Of a stretch of 64,000 nucleotides of DNA, positions 23,600 to 33,300 are shown piece by piece. Location: assembly GCF_029953285.1 (NCBI RefSeq), contig NZ_JASAOI010000019.1, positions 219,127 through 283,126 on the forward strand. Reading direction: 5' to 3'. This DNA is from Yinghuangia seranimata. Its GTDB lineage: Bacteria; Actinomycetota; Actinomycetes; Streptomycetales; Streptomycetaceae. The notes below the pieces were generated by a model, which searched no databases, was not told where the DNA came from, and saw nothing but the letters and a program-made list of their open reading frames with translations. Each line of letters begins with the position of its first letter. The first letter of the stretch is position 1. The translations under genes were made by a program, and so were the position numbers.

Positions 23600-25042
23600 T
23601 CAGAACCAGGTCACGGCCCATGTGAACGACGCCGTGCCCGACTTGCCCGCGCTGTCCGTCACGGTGACGGTCACCTGCGCCGTCCCCACACCCCACGCGG
23701 TGCCGGTGATCTGCCCCGTCGAGGAGTTGAGGGACAGCCCGAACGGCAGCCCGCTCGCCGCGTACGTCAGCGTCGCGCCCGACTGGCTCGGCGTCGCGCT
23801 GATCTTCAGGCTCACCTTCTGGTTGAACCTGCTGCTCTGGTTGCCCGGGTTGACGACCGAGACCTGGCCGCCGCCCGGACCGCCCTGCCCGATCGTCCAC
23901 GTGAACGACGAACTGGCGCTGCCCGCGGAGTTGGTCGCCGTCACCATGACGGTCGACGTCCCGGCGGTCGTCGGCGTCCCCGACACCAGGCACCCCGGAC
24001 TGACCGACAACCCGGCCGGCAGCCCGCTCGCGGTACAGGTCGGCGCCGGACTGCCGGTCACCTGGAGCTGCAGACTCACCGGCTGCCCGACCGGCGACGT
24101 CTGCGCGCCGGGGTTGGCCACCGTCGGCGCGCCACCACCACCGGGTGGGATCGCCTCGGGGGGCAGCGGGACCTTCCACAGCGGGCTGTTGGCGCCTTCC
24201 GAGCCGACGAGCAGCGCCTTGCCGTCCGCCGTGTAGGTCAGCGACTCGCCCTGCGACACGCTCGGCAGCGCGAACTGCGTGAGCAGCGTGCCGGGCGCGG
24301 TGTAGACGTACGCGTTGTTGTAGTCGCGGACGGTGAACGACCTGCCGTCGGGCGCGAACGCGCCGTCCGTGCCGGTCAGCGCCGACGCGCCGACGCGGGT
24401 GAACGTGTTGGTGCCGGACGTCGAGAGCGCCGCCGGGCCCTGGTACACCGAGCTGCTGCCGGTGCCGAACAGGATCTTCGACGCGATGTAGACCCGGTTG
24501 TCGCGCGGGTCGATCATCATCGTCTCAGCGTCGTGCTTGCCGTCGGCGTAGGCGACCGAGTACACGGTCGGCGTCACGTTCCCGTCGGCGAGCGTGTCGG
24601 GTTCGACGAAGCGGTAGATCTTCAGGTCGCCGCGCGAGGAGAGGTTGTCGCCGATGTCGCCGACGTAGAGGGCCGGGCGGCCCTGCTCGTCCTTGCCCAT
24701 CGCGATGGCTTCCCAGTCGGTGTTGGTGGCGCCCGCGACGCGCAGCACCGCGCGCGTCTGACACGTCGCCGCGTCGACGGCGAAGATGTCGGGCGTATTG
24801 CCGCTGTCGTTCTGCGTGTACAGGACCCCGGGGTGCTTGACGCTCACCGCGAGGCCGCTCGACTCGCCGATGCGCGAGTCTCCGATGTTGCAGACGGTTG
24901 AGGGCGGGTCGGCGGCGTGCGCCGTGCCCGCCCCCAGGGTCGCGGCGCACAGCGCGGCGACGACCATGGCGGGGATGATCCGGACGGCGGTCCGGCCGGC
25001 CCGGCCGCCGTGCCCGGGTCGGAGTCTTCCGTGTCGGTCCAT
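23600..25042 (-). CDS. Secreted beta-propeller-like protein with two C-terminal Ig-type domains
   Basis: This 480-residue exported protein has a long basic N-region followed by a Sec signal peptide (hydrophobic core AMVVAALCAATLGAGTAHA). Residues about 45-300 form a repeat-rich, propeller-like domain (motifs such as DWEAIAMG, ALYVGDIGDN, GESLTYTADGKALLVGSEG). Two Ig/He_PIG-type modules follow (about 310-395 and 400-480); the last begins VVNPGNQSSRFNQKVSL and ends TWAVTWF. The same last module closes the divergent phosphoesterase gene, so it is probably a shared extracellular binding or display domain. The catalytic role of the propeller is unknown. The Thr/Asn/Gly-rich, Cys-poor composition fits extracellular life. 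Confidence 0.82.
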   Translation of the reverse strand: MDRHGRLRPGHGGRAGRTAVRIIPAMVVAALCAATLGAGTAHAADPPSTVCNIGDSRIGESSGLAVSVKHPGVLYTQNDSGNTPDIFAVDAATCQTRAVLRVAGATNTDWEAIAMGKDEQGRPALYVGDIGDNLSSRGDLKIYRFVEPDTLADGNVTPTVYSVAYADGKHDAETMMIDPRDNRVYIASKILFGTGSSSVYQGPAALSTSGTNTFTRVGASALTGTDGAFAPDGRSFTVRDYNNAYVYTAPGTLLTQFALPSVSQGESLTYTADGKALLVGSEGANSPLWKVPLPPEAIPPGGGGAPTVANPGAQTSPVGQPVSLQLQVTGSPAPTCTASGLPAGLSVSPGCLVSGTPTTAGTSTVMVTATNSAGSASSSFTWTIGQGGPGGGQVSVVNPGNQSSRFNQKVSLKISATPSQSGATLTYAASGLPFGLSLNSSTGQITGTAWGVGTAQVTVTVTDSAGKSGTASFTWAVTWF

Positions 25043-25420
25043 GCGTCCAAGGAGATGAGCGGGCGCTCCGCCCGGTCCAATACCGGTCGCTCATCGATCC
25101 ATGACGGCAGTACATCGGCCCAGGCCCGACCGCTTCCGGTCCGAATCCGCCCACGACCCGGACCGATTCGGCATCGGTGCATGACGTCTGGGTCGGAATG
25201 CGGTGTTCCCCTCCGCGAACCCGCAGGTCAGAGCGGTGTGTTCGGTGCCTCGCGGCGGCACCCCGGATTCCGGTCGTTGACCGGTCCGGACGGCTGCCGC
25301 ACCATGCCCCCGGTGCTGGCCATCCCTCCGCCACGCCCCGGCGCAGCCTCCGTCCGGCGCGCGCGAGCAACGAACCAATGCCCGTTCGCAGTGCACCCGC
25401 TCACTCCAAGGAGGCATCCC
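25043..25420. promoter_or_regulatory. Divergent promoter region of the two Ig-module secreted proteins
   Basis: This 378-bp non-coding region separates the two divergent genes. It contains an inverted repeat CCGAATC-N16-GATTCGG (25141-25170), possibly an operator. The plus-strand gene has a strong ribosome site AAGGAGG (25409-25415). No clear -10/-35 pair was found. Confidence 0.4.
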
Positions 25421-27106
25421 GTGCTCACACGCGCACGCCGGTCGTGGTCCGCGAAGGTGGCGGCACTCTGTGCCGGTACCGCCGCGGTCGCCACGGCCGG
25501 CATCGTGGCGATGACGGCCAGTCCGGCCGCCGCCGCCACCATCCCGACGTTCGACCACGTGGTCATCGTCGTGCACGAGAACACCAACTACGAGGACGTG
25601 GTCGGGAGTTCCTCGCTCCCGTACATCAACACGCTCATCAACGGCGGTGCCTCGTTCACCAACTTCCACGGCGAGTCGCACCCGAGCCAGGGCAACTACT
25701 TCGCGATGTTCTCGGGCGCCACCCAGGGCGCCACGTCGGACTCGTGCCCCGAACCCGGCCAGCCGTTCAGCGCCGACAACCTCGGCAAGCAGCTGCTCGA
25801 CGCCGGCAAGACGTTCGGCAGTTACAACGAGGACTGGGACGGCAACCAGGCCACCTGCACCACGGCGAAGTACGCGCGCAAGCACAACCCGTGGATGGCG
25901 TTCAGCAACGTGCCGATCAGCACGGCGCACAAGATGTCCGCCTTCCCCACCGACTACACCCAGCTGCCCACCGTGTCCTTCGTCGTGCCGAACCTGTGCG
26001 ACGACATGCACGACCCCGGGTGCACCACCACGGGTGACACCTGGACCAAGAACAACCTCGACGGCTACGCGCAGTGGGCCAAGACGCACAACAGCCTGCT
26101 GATCGTCACCTGGGACGAGGACGCGTTCCGCTCGCAGAACCAGATCGCCACGGTCTTCTACGGCGCGAACGTCAAGCCGGGCACGTACGGCACCAACTAC
26201 AACCACTACAACACGATGCGCACCCTCGAGGACATGTACGGCCTGCGCACCGCGGGGCAGTCGTCCAGCGTCCCGGCGATCACCGAGGTGTGGAACACCT
26301 CGACGCCGACGACGCCGGTCATCGCCAACCCGGGACCGCAGGCGTCCGTCGTCGGCCAGGCGGTCAACGTGCCGCTGTCGGTCAGCGGCGGCACCGCGCC
26401 GTACACGTGCACGTTCAGCGGCCTGCCGGCCGGGCTGTCCAACCCGTCGAACGGCTGCACGGTGCAGGGCACGCCGACCACGCAGGGCACGTCGAACGTC
26501 ACGGTGACCGCCAAGGACGCCGCGAACCAGACGTCCGCCGCGGTCGGCTTCTCCTGGACGGTCAACCCCAGCGGCGGCAACACCGCGCCGACCGTGACCA
26601 ACCCGGGCAACCAGACCACCGCCAAGGGCGCGTCGGTGAACCTGCAGGTGCAGACCACCGGCAACCCCGCGCCCACCTGCTCGGCGAGCGGCCTGCCCGC
26701 CGGGCTGTCGATCAGCTCCGGGTGCCTGGTCACCGGTAGCCCGACGACCGCCGGGACGTCGAACGTGACGGTCACGGCGACGAACGCGGCCGGCAGCGCC
26801 AACGCCGCGTTCACCTGGACGGTCACCGACGTGACTCCGCCCGGCGGCGTCAAGGTGGCCAACCCCGGCAACCAGAGCAGCAAGTTCAACCAGAAGGTGA
26901 GCCTGCAGATCAACGCGTCCGGCGGCACCGCGCCGTACACGTGCTCGGCGACGGGGCTGCCCTCCGGGCTGTTCCTCAACCCGTTCAACTGCCAGATCAC
27001 CGGCAACGCGTGGGGCGTCGGGACCGCCTCCGTGACGGTCACCGCGAAGGACAGCGCGGGCGCGACCGGAAGCACGTCGTTCACCTGGACGGTGACGTGG
27101 TTCTGA
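25421..27106 (+). CDS. Secreted phosphoesterase (acid phosphatase/phospholipase C superfamily) with three Ig-type domains
   Basis: The protein has 561 residues from GTG 25421, five bases after AAGGAGG. A Sec signal peptide (about 1-40, ending PAAAA) precedes a PF04185-type phosphoesterase domain (about 42-295). It starts FDHVVIVVHENTNYEDV, with HGESHPSQGNYFAMFSG and a late metal-binding stretch IVTWDEDA followed by YNHYNTMRTLEDMYGL, all typical of the alkaline-phosphatase superfamily. Three Ig/He_PIG modules follow (about 300-385, 390-475, 480-561), and the last closely matches the divergent neighbour. It likely hydrolyses phosphate monoesters or diesters outside the cell and may bind a polymer or the cell surface by its Ig tail. 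Confidence 0.88.
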   Translation: MLTRARRSWSAKVAALCAGTAAVATAGIVAMTASPAAAATIPTFDHVVIVVHENTNYEDVVGSSSLPYINTLINGGASFTNFHGESHPSQGNYFAMFSGATQGATSDSCPEPGQPFSADNLGKQLLDAGKTFGSYNEDWDGNQATCTTAKYARKHNPWMAFSNVPISTAHKMSAFPTDYTQLPTVSFVVPNLCDDMHDPGCTTTGDTWTKNNLDGYAQWAKTHNSLLIVTWDEDAFRSQNQIATVFYGANVKPGTYGTNYNHYNTMRTLEDMYGLRTAGQSSSVPAITEVWNTSTPTTPVIANPGPQASVVGQAVNVPLSVSGGTAPYTCTFSGLPAGLSNPSNGCTVQGTPTTQGTSNVTVTAKDAANQTSAAVGFSWTVNPSGGNTAPTVTNPGNQTTAKGASVNLQVQTTGNPAPTCSASGLPAGLSISSGCLVTGSPTTAGTSNVTVTATNAAGSANAAFTWTVTDVTPPGGVKVANPGNQSSKFNQKVSLQINASGGTAPYTCSATGLPSGLFLNPFNCQITGNAWGVGTASVTVTAKDSAGATGSTSFTWTVTWF

Positions 27107-27112
27107 CCGTGA

Positions 27113-27130
27113 CCGGGCCCTCGGGCCCGG
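27113..27130 (+). terminator. GC-rich hairpin after the phosphoesterase gene
   Basis: CCGGGCCC-tc-GGGCCCGG starts six bases after the stop codon. Its arms are eight bp and perfect, with a very short loop. Confidence 0.5.
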
Positions 27131-27170
27131 CCCCGGCCGAACCCCGCCACCCCCGGCACTGACACCGGCC

Positions 27171-27189
27171 GGGGGGGGGGGGGGGGGGG
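27171..27189. repeat. Run of 19 consecutive G residues
   Basis: An uninterrupted 19-base G homopolymer lies in the intergenic region, about 130 bp before the MFS transporter start. It can form G-quadruplex structures and is prone to length change by slippage. It may also reflect a sequencing or assembly uncertainty. The rest of 27131-27316 is extremely GC-rich with no gene. Confidence 0.9.
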
Positions 27190-27316
27190 CGCGCCCCGCG
27201 CCGCGCGCCCGGGACGCCCGCCCCCGCCTCGCCCGCCGGCCGGGGTCGCGGCCGGCTGCCCCCCCCGGGGCCGGGCCCGCCGGTCCGGCCCGCCACGGAC
27301 GGTCCAGGAGCGCACC

Positions 27317-28630
27317 GTGTACCTGTCCTCCAGCCGCAGCGGCGACGTGACGACCGGCGTACGCCCGGCACGCGACGGGCGTGTGCCGCAGGCCGCCACG
27401 CCGCCCGCCCGCGCCTCCCGCGTCGCGCGCGTCGTCGCGCCCAACGTCATCGCCCTCGGGCTCGTCTCCCTGGTGACCGACATCTCGTCGGAGATGGTCA
27501 CCGCGATCCTGCCCGTGTACCTCGTCCTCGGCCTCGGCCTGTCGCCGCTCGCCTTCGGCATGCTCGACGGCCTCTACAACGGCGCCACCGCGTTCCTGCG
27601 CGTCGCCGGCGGCCACATCGCCGACCGCACCCGCCGCCACAAACCCGTCGCGGGACTCGGCTACGGGCTGTCCGCGGCGTGCAAACTCGCGCTGCCGGCC
27701 GTCAGTTCGGTGCCCGGCATCGGCGCCGTCATCACCGCCGACCGGATGGGCAAGGGCATCCGGACCGCGCCGCGCGACGCGCTGATCTCGCTCTCCAGCC
27801 CGGCCGACCAGCAGGGCCGGGCCTTCGGCGTGCACCGGGCGTTCGACACCACCGGGGCGCTGCTCGGGCCGTTCGCGGCGATGGCCGTGCTGTGGTTCAC
27901 GGCGCAGGCGTACGACGCGGTGTTCGTGGTCAGCTTCTGCTTCGCCGCTTTCGCGGTGCTGCTGCTGGTGCTGTACGTCCGCGAAGCCCCGGCCGCGCCC
28001 GAGGCCAAGGCCGCGACGGGCCGCCCGCGGCTGCGCGAGGCCGTCGCCGTACTGCGCGTGCCCGGCTTCGCGCGGGTGTGCGCCTACGCGCTCGTCCTCG
28101 GCGCCGCGACCATCGGCGACGGCATGGTCTACCTGCTCCTCCAGCGGCGCGTCGACCTGCGGCCGCACCTGTTCCCCCTGCTGCCGTTCGGCACCGCGCT
28201 CGGGTTCCTCCTGCTCGCCGTGCCCGTCGGGCTGCTCGCCGACCGCGTCGGACGGCTCCGCGTCTTCCTCCTCGGCCACGGCGTGCTCCTCGCCTGCTAC
28301 CTCACCCTGCTCACCCCGCTCCCGCGCGCCGCCGCCGTCGCCCTCCCCCTGCTCCTCCTCGGCGTGTTCTACGCCGCCACCGACGGCGTCCTCATGGCCG
28401 TCGCGGCACCGCTCGCCCCGGCGCGGCTGCGCGGCGGATCACTCGCCCTCGTCCAGACCGGCCAAGCCGCCGGACGCGCCCTCGGCGCGGTCGCCTTCGG
28501 CGCCGCCTGGACCGCCTGGGGCCCCCACCAAGCCCTCGTCGCCGCCGCCGTCACCCTCGCCGCGGCCGGCGCCGCGGCGGCCCTCACCGCCCACCGCTAC
28601 GACACGTCCCCCCGGGAGCCCGCACGATGA
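27317..28630 (+). CDS. MFS transporter (12-TM)
   Basis: This 437-residue major facilitator protein starts at GTG 27317, six bases after GGAG. After about 40 hydrophilic residues come roughly 12 membrane segments. Family motifs include GGHIADRTRRHK (loop 2-3, motif A-like), DRMGKGIRTAPRDAL and, in the second half, GLLADRVGRLR. The GKGIRTAPRDAL motif is characteristic of a YfkF/fosmidomycin-resistance-like MFS group widespread in bacteria. The substrate is unknown. The stop overlaps the next start by ATGA, so it is translated with the anchored propeller protein. Confidence 0.88.
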   Translation: MYLSSSRSGDVTTGVRPARDGRVPQAATPPARASRVARVVAPNVIALGLVSLVTDISSEMVTAILPVYLVLGLGLSPLAFGMLDGLYNGATAFLRVAGGHIADRTRRHKPVAGLGYGLSAACKLALPAVSSVPGIGAVITADRMGKGIRTAPRDALISLSSPADQQGRAFGVHRAFDTTGALLGPFAAMAVLWFTAQAYDAVFVVSFCFAAFAVLLLVLYVREAPAAPEAKAATGRPRLREAVAVLRVPGFARVCAYALVLGAATIGDGMVYLLLQRRVDLRPHLFPLLPFGTALGFLLLAVPVGLLADRVGRLRVFLLGHGVLLACYLTLLTPLPRAAAVALPLLLLGVFYAATDGVLMAVAAPLAPARLRGGSLALVQTGQAAGRALGAVAFGAAWTAWGPHQALVAAAVTLAAAGAAAALTAHRYDTSPREPAR

Positions 28631-29640
28631 CCCGCACCACCCGAACCCTCGTCCTCGTCATCGTCACCGCACTCCTCGCGGCGGTCGCCGTCGTCTACAC
28701 GATCCGCGCCGCGGGGCGCTCCGACGGGGGGCCCAGCCAGGACATCACCGAGGTCACGCTCGACCAGCCCGGGCGCATCCTGTTCCGCACCACCGCCGCG
28801 GGCACCGGACGCGACCACCTCGCGGCCGTCGACCTCGCCCGCACCGGCAAGGACGACGGGGCCGACGACCGGCGGATCTCCCCGACGTCCTGCCTCGTCT
28901 TCCACGCGGCCCACGGCACCGGCGTGTGCCTCAAGCTGGCCAACGCCGCCCTGCACACCTACAACGCGGTCGTCCTCGACAACCGGCTCCTGCCCGTCGA
29001 CTCGCACGAGACCGCGGGCACGCCGTCCCGCGCCCGCGTCTCCCCCGGCGGCAACCTCGTCGCCTGGACCGTGTTCGTCGGCGGCGAGTCCTACGCGGGC
29101 CTCGACTTCTCGACCCGCACCTCGATCCTCGACCGGCGCAGCGGCACGCTGTACGACAACCTCGAGACCTTCACCGTCATCCGGGACGGCAAGCCGTACA
29201 CCGCCGCGGACATCAACGTGTGGGGCGTGACCTTCGCCGCCGACGAGAACCGCTTCTACGCGACCGTCTCCACCGACGGCCACCGCTACCTCGCCGAAGG
29301 CGACCTCGCCGCGAAGACCCTGCGCACGATCCACGACAACGTGGAATGCCCCTCCCTCTCCCCGGACGGCACCCACATCGCCTACAAGAAACGCATCGCC
29401 GGCACGGACCCGTCCCGCCCGTGGAAGCTCTTCACCCTCGACCTCCGCACCGGCACCGAAACCCCGACCTCGGAAACCCGCACCCTCGACGACCAGGCCG
29501 AATGGCTCGACAACACCACCGTCCTCTACACCCTCCCCGGCGACCTCCGCGCCGACGTCTGGGCGGTAAACGCCGACGGCACGGGGCAGCCGAAGATGAT
29601 GGTGCGGTACGCCCTCTCCCCGACGGTCTTGCGGCCTTGA
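28627..29640 (+). CDS. Membrane-anchored TolB/WD40-like beta-propeller protein
   Basis: The protein has 337 residues, starting at an ATG that overlaps the transporter stop. A single N-terminal membrane anchor (LVLVIVTALLAAVAVVYTI) is followed by repeated blades with TolB-type signatures (RARVSPGGNLVAWTVF, CPSLSPDGTHIAYKK, VWAVNADGTGQPKMM). It is probably an extracytoplasmic binding protein working with the MFS partner. No catalytic motif is seen. The two Cys residues in SCLVF and GVCLK could pair. Confidence 0.8.
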   Translation: MTRTTRTLVLVIVTALLAAVAVVYTIRAAGRSDGGPSQDITEVTLDQPGRILFRTTAAGTGRDHLAAVDLARTGKDDGADDRRISPTSCLVFHAAHGTGVCLKLANAALHTYNAVVLDNRLLPVDSHETAGTPSRARVSPGGNLVAWTVFVGGESYAGLDFSTRTSILDRRSGTLYDNLETFTVIRDGKPYTAADINVWGVTFAADENRFYATVSTDGHRYLAEGDLAAKTLRTIHDNVECPSLSPDGTHIAYKKRIAGTDPSRPWKLFTLDLRTGTETPTSETRTLDDQAEWLDNTTVLYTLPGDLRADVWAVNADGTGQPKMMVRYALSPTVLRP

Positions 29641-29643
29641 GTC

Positions 29644-29685
29644 TGCTAGCAAATCGCTAGCAACGCTACTATCATGCTTGCATGA
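29644..29685. promoter_or_regulatory. Operator/promoter of the VapBC-type operon
   Basis: TGCTAGC-aaatc-GCTAGCA (29644-29662) and TCATGC-tt-GCATGA (29672-29685) are two perfect inverted repeats flanking a -10-like TACTAT (29667-29672). The second palindrome covers the ATG at 29682. With no ribosome site and only nine bases between the -10 box and the ATG, the transcript may be leaderless. The layout fits autoregulation by the antitoxin-toxin complex. Confidence 0.6.
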
Positions 29686-29927
29686 CAACCGTTTACATCC
29701 GCGACGTCTCCGAGGAGACGCTGACGGTCCTCAAAGTCCGGGCCGCCCAGGCCCGCCAGTCGCTGCAGGCGTACATGCGCGACTTGATAGAGCGCGAGGC
29801 CGCGCTCCCGACGCTCGAAGAAGCCGCTGCACGCGCTGCGGATATCGCCAGGCTGAACGCCTCGAGCGGCCCGATCACGAACGACGACGTTCTCGCCGCC
29901 ATCGACGAGGGGCGGAGGGGCCGATGA
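29682..29927 (+). CDS. VapB/FitA-like ribbon-helix-helix antitoxin
   Basis: This 81-residue protein begins with a typical RHH strand and helices (TTVYIRDVSEETLTVLKVRA, then SLQAYMRDLI), followed by an acidic, flexible C-terminus suited to wrapping the toxin. It overlaps the PIN-domain gene by ATGA, the standard antitoxin-toxin order. It should bind the palindromes upstream and repress its own operon. Confidence 0.88.
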   Translation: MTTVYIRDVSEETLTVLKVRAAQARQSLQAYMRDLIEREAALPTLEEAAARAADIARLNASSGPITNDDVLAAIDEGRRGR

Positions 29928-30346
29928 TCGTCATCGACTGCAGCGCGCTCGTCCAGATGTACACCGACGCAGGTGCGGTAGGGGCTTCGGTTCGCAGCCG
30001 GTTGGCCAAGGCCGACATGCTCCTCGCGCCTCATTTATTGGATGTCGAGGTGATGTCGGCCTTACTCGGCATGGCCCGCGGAGTCCGGGGCGGGGTGCCC
30101 AAACTGACGCAGCCGGCCCTGGAAGCGGCACTCCAGGCATACGCGGCTCTCCCGATCCGGCGCATGGAGCACATGCCGTTTGTGGGCCGGGTCCGCGAAC
30201 TGTCCGCGAACCTGTCGACCTACGACGCGGTGTACGTCGCATTGGCCGAGGCGTACAACGTGCCCCTCGTCACGACGGACGCGCGTATCGAGCGCGCCGG
30301 CGTCGCGCGCTGCGACATCGAGACGATCATCGCGCCGGAGCAATAA
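29924..30346 (+). CDS. VapC-like PIN-domain ribonuclease toxin
   Basis: This is a 140-residue PIN protein of normal VapC length. The four acidic metal ligands are present: Asp5 (VIDCSAL), Glu42 (LLDVEVMSAL), Asp101 (STYDAVYVALA) and Asp119 (VTTDARI). PIN toxins cleave tRNA or rRNA with Mg2+ and are silenced by the partner antitoxin. The complete active site suggests a functional toxin. Confidence 0.92.
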   Translation: MIVIDCSALVQMYTDAGAVGASVRSRLAKADMLLAPHLLDVEVMSALLGMARGVRGGVPKLTQPALEAALQAYAALPIRRMEHMPFVGRVRELSANLSTYDAVYVALAEAYNVPLVTTDARIERAGVARCDIETIIAPEQ

Positions 30347-30390
30347 CCGGTGGCTCGGTGCGGCGTGCCCATGCCTATCCTGGTGACCGT

Positions 30391-33300
30391 ATGGATACGC
30401 CGCCTGCCTCCGCTCCGCTCGCTGATCTGCGGGCTCGTCTGACCGGTGTGACCCTGCGTGACGAGCGTCGGTTGGCGCGGCGGATCGACGGGGCACGCCG
30501 GGTTCGCGACCCCGAAGCACGGGCCGCCATCGCCGTCGAGCTGGCCGGGGAGGTGGAGAGCGCCGAGCTGAAGGCGCAGCTGCGGGTCGAGGCCCGGCCG
30601 GCGATCACGTATCCCGAGCAGTTGCCGGTGTCGCAGAAGAAGGACGACATCCTGGCCGCGATCCGCGACCACCAGGTGGTGATCGTCGCGGGTGAGACCG
30701 GGTCGGGGAAGACGACGCAGCTGCCGAAGATCTGCCTCGAGCTGGGCCGGGGGGTGCGCGGCCTCGTCGGGCACACGCAGCCGCGCAGGCTGGCCGCGCG
30801 GACGGTCGCGGACCGGATCGCCGAGGAGCTGAAGACGCCGCTCGGGTCGACGGTCGGGTACAAGGTGCGGTTCAACGACCAGGTGTCGGACGAGTCGCTG
30901 GTCAAGCTGATGACCGACGGCATCCTGCTCGCCGAGCTGCAGAACGACCGCGAGCTGCTGCAGTACGACACGCTGATCATCGACGAGGCGCACGAGCGCA
31001 GCCTCAACATCGACTTCATCCTGGGCTATCTGAAGCAGCTGCTGCCGCGGCGTCCCGACCTCAAGGTCGTGATCACGTCGGCGACGATCGACCCCGAGCG
31101 GTTCTCGCGGCATTTCGGGGACGCGCCGATCATCGAGGTGTCGGGCCGCACGTATCCCGTCGAGGTGCGCTACCGCCCGCTGGTCGCGGACGACGCGCAC
31201 GAGGAGGACGGGAACGAGGACCGCGACCAGGTGCAGGGCATCCTGGACGCGGTCGACGAGCTGCAGGCCGAGGGCCCGGGCGACATCCTGGTGTTCCTGT
31301 CGGGTGAGCGGGAGATCCGCGACACCGCCGAGGCGCTGACGAAGCGGAACCTGCGGAACACCGAGATCCTGCCGCTGTACGCGCGCCTCTCGTCGGCCGA
31401 GCAGCACCGGGTGTTCCAGCAGCATTCCGCCCGCCGCGTCGTGCTGGCCACGAACGTCGCGGAGACGTCGCTGACGGTTCCGGGCATCAAGTACGTCGTG
31501 GATCCCGGCAGCGCCCGCATCTCGCGGTACAGCCACCGGACGAAGGTGCAGCGCCTGCCGATCGAGGCGGTGTCGCAGGCGTCGGCGAACCAGCGCAAGG
31601 GCCGGTGCGGCCGTACGTCGGACGGCATCTGCATCCGGCTGTACAGCGAGGAGGACTTCGTCGCGCGCCCGGAGTTCACCGATCCGGAGATCCTGCGCAC
31701 GAACCTGGCGTCGGTCATCCTGCAGATGACGGCGATCGGCCTGGGCGACATCGCCGCGTTCCCGTTCATCGACCCGCCGGACCGGCGCAACATCAAGGAC
31801 GGCGTCGACCTGTTGCAGGAGCTGGGCGCGATTGACCCGGCGCAGACGGACGTCCGCAAGCGACTGACGCCGGTGGGCCGCAAGCTGGCGCAGCTGCCGG
31901 TGGACCCGCGTATGGCGCGCATGGTGCTGGAGGCGGAGCGCAACAACTGCGTGCGCGAGGTGATGGTGATCGCCGCCGCGCTGTCGATCCAGGATCCGCG
32001 CGAGCGGCCGGCGGACAAGAAGGAGCAGGCGCAGCAGCAGCACGCGCGGTTCGTCGACAAGGAAGCCGGCTCGGACTTCCTGACGTACCTGCGGCTGTGG
32101 GACTACCTGCGCGAGCAGCAGAAGGAGCGTTCGTCGTCGGGCTTCCGGCGGATGTGCAAGCAGGAGTTCCTGAACTACCTGCGGATCCGCGAGTGGCAGG
32201 ACGTGTACAGCCAACTGCGGCAGACCGTACGGCAGATGGGCATCTCGATCGGCGACCAGCCGGGCGACGCGCAGCGCATCCACAGCTCGATCCTGGTGGG
32301 CCTGCTGAGCCACATCGGCCTGTACGACGCGGCGAAGCGCGAGTACGGCGGCGCGCGCGGCACCCGGTTCGCGGTGTTCCCCGGTTCGTCGCTGTTCAAG
32401 AAGTCGCCGCGCTGGGTGATGTCGGCGGAGCTGGTCGAGACGACGCGGCTGTGGGCGCGGGTGAACGCGCGCATCGAGCCGGAGTGGATCGAGCCGCTGG
32501 CCGAGCACCTGGTGAAGCGTTCGCACAGCGAACCGCACTGGGAGCAGCGGGCGGGCGCGGTGATGGCGTTCGAGAAGGTGACGCTGTACGGCGTGCCGAT
32601 CGTCGCGCAGCGCAAGGTCAACTACGGGAAGATCGACGCGGAGCTGTCCCGCGAGCTGTTCATCCGGCACGCGCTGGTGGAGGGCGACTGGCGGACGCAC
32701 CACAAGTTCCTGAAGGAGAACCGCGCGCTCCTGGAGGAGGTCGAGGAGCTCGAACACCGGGCGCGGCGCCGGGACATCCTCGTGGACGACGAGACGCTGT
32801 TCGACTTCTACGACCAGCGCGTCGGCCGGGACGTGGTGTCGGGGCGGCACTTCGACACGTGGTGGAAGAAGGCCCGGGCGACGCAGCCCGATCTGCTGAG
32901 CTTCGAGAAGTCGATGCTCATCAACGAGCGGGCGGGCGGCATCGACGAGGCCGACTATCCGGACGTGTGGCGTCAGGGCGGCCTGGAGCTGCCGCTGACC
33001 TACCAGTTCGAGCCGGGCAACGCGGCCGACGGCGTGACGGTGCACATTCCGCTGGCGGTGCTGGGCCAGGTCGTGCAGGACGGCTTCGACTGGCAGATCG
33101 CGGGCCTGCGCGAGGAGTTGGTGACGGAGCTGATCCGGTCGCTGCCGAAGACACTGCGCCGCAACTTCATTCCGGCGCCGGACGTGGCGCGGGCCGCGCT
33201 GGCGCGCATGACGCCGCGTCAGGAGCCGTTGGCGGCGGCACTGGGCCGCGAGCTGCAGCGGCTGAAGGCGATCCCGGTGCCGCCGGAGAGCTGGGACTTC

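Noticed and set aside
25091..28279. Minus-strand frame of about 1060 codons opposite the phosphoesterase and MFS genes
   Set aside because: It runs through the 19-G tract and antisense of two recognised genes, and its translation has no domain signatures.
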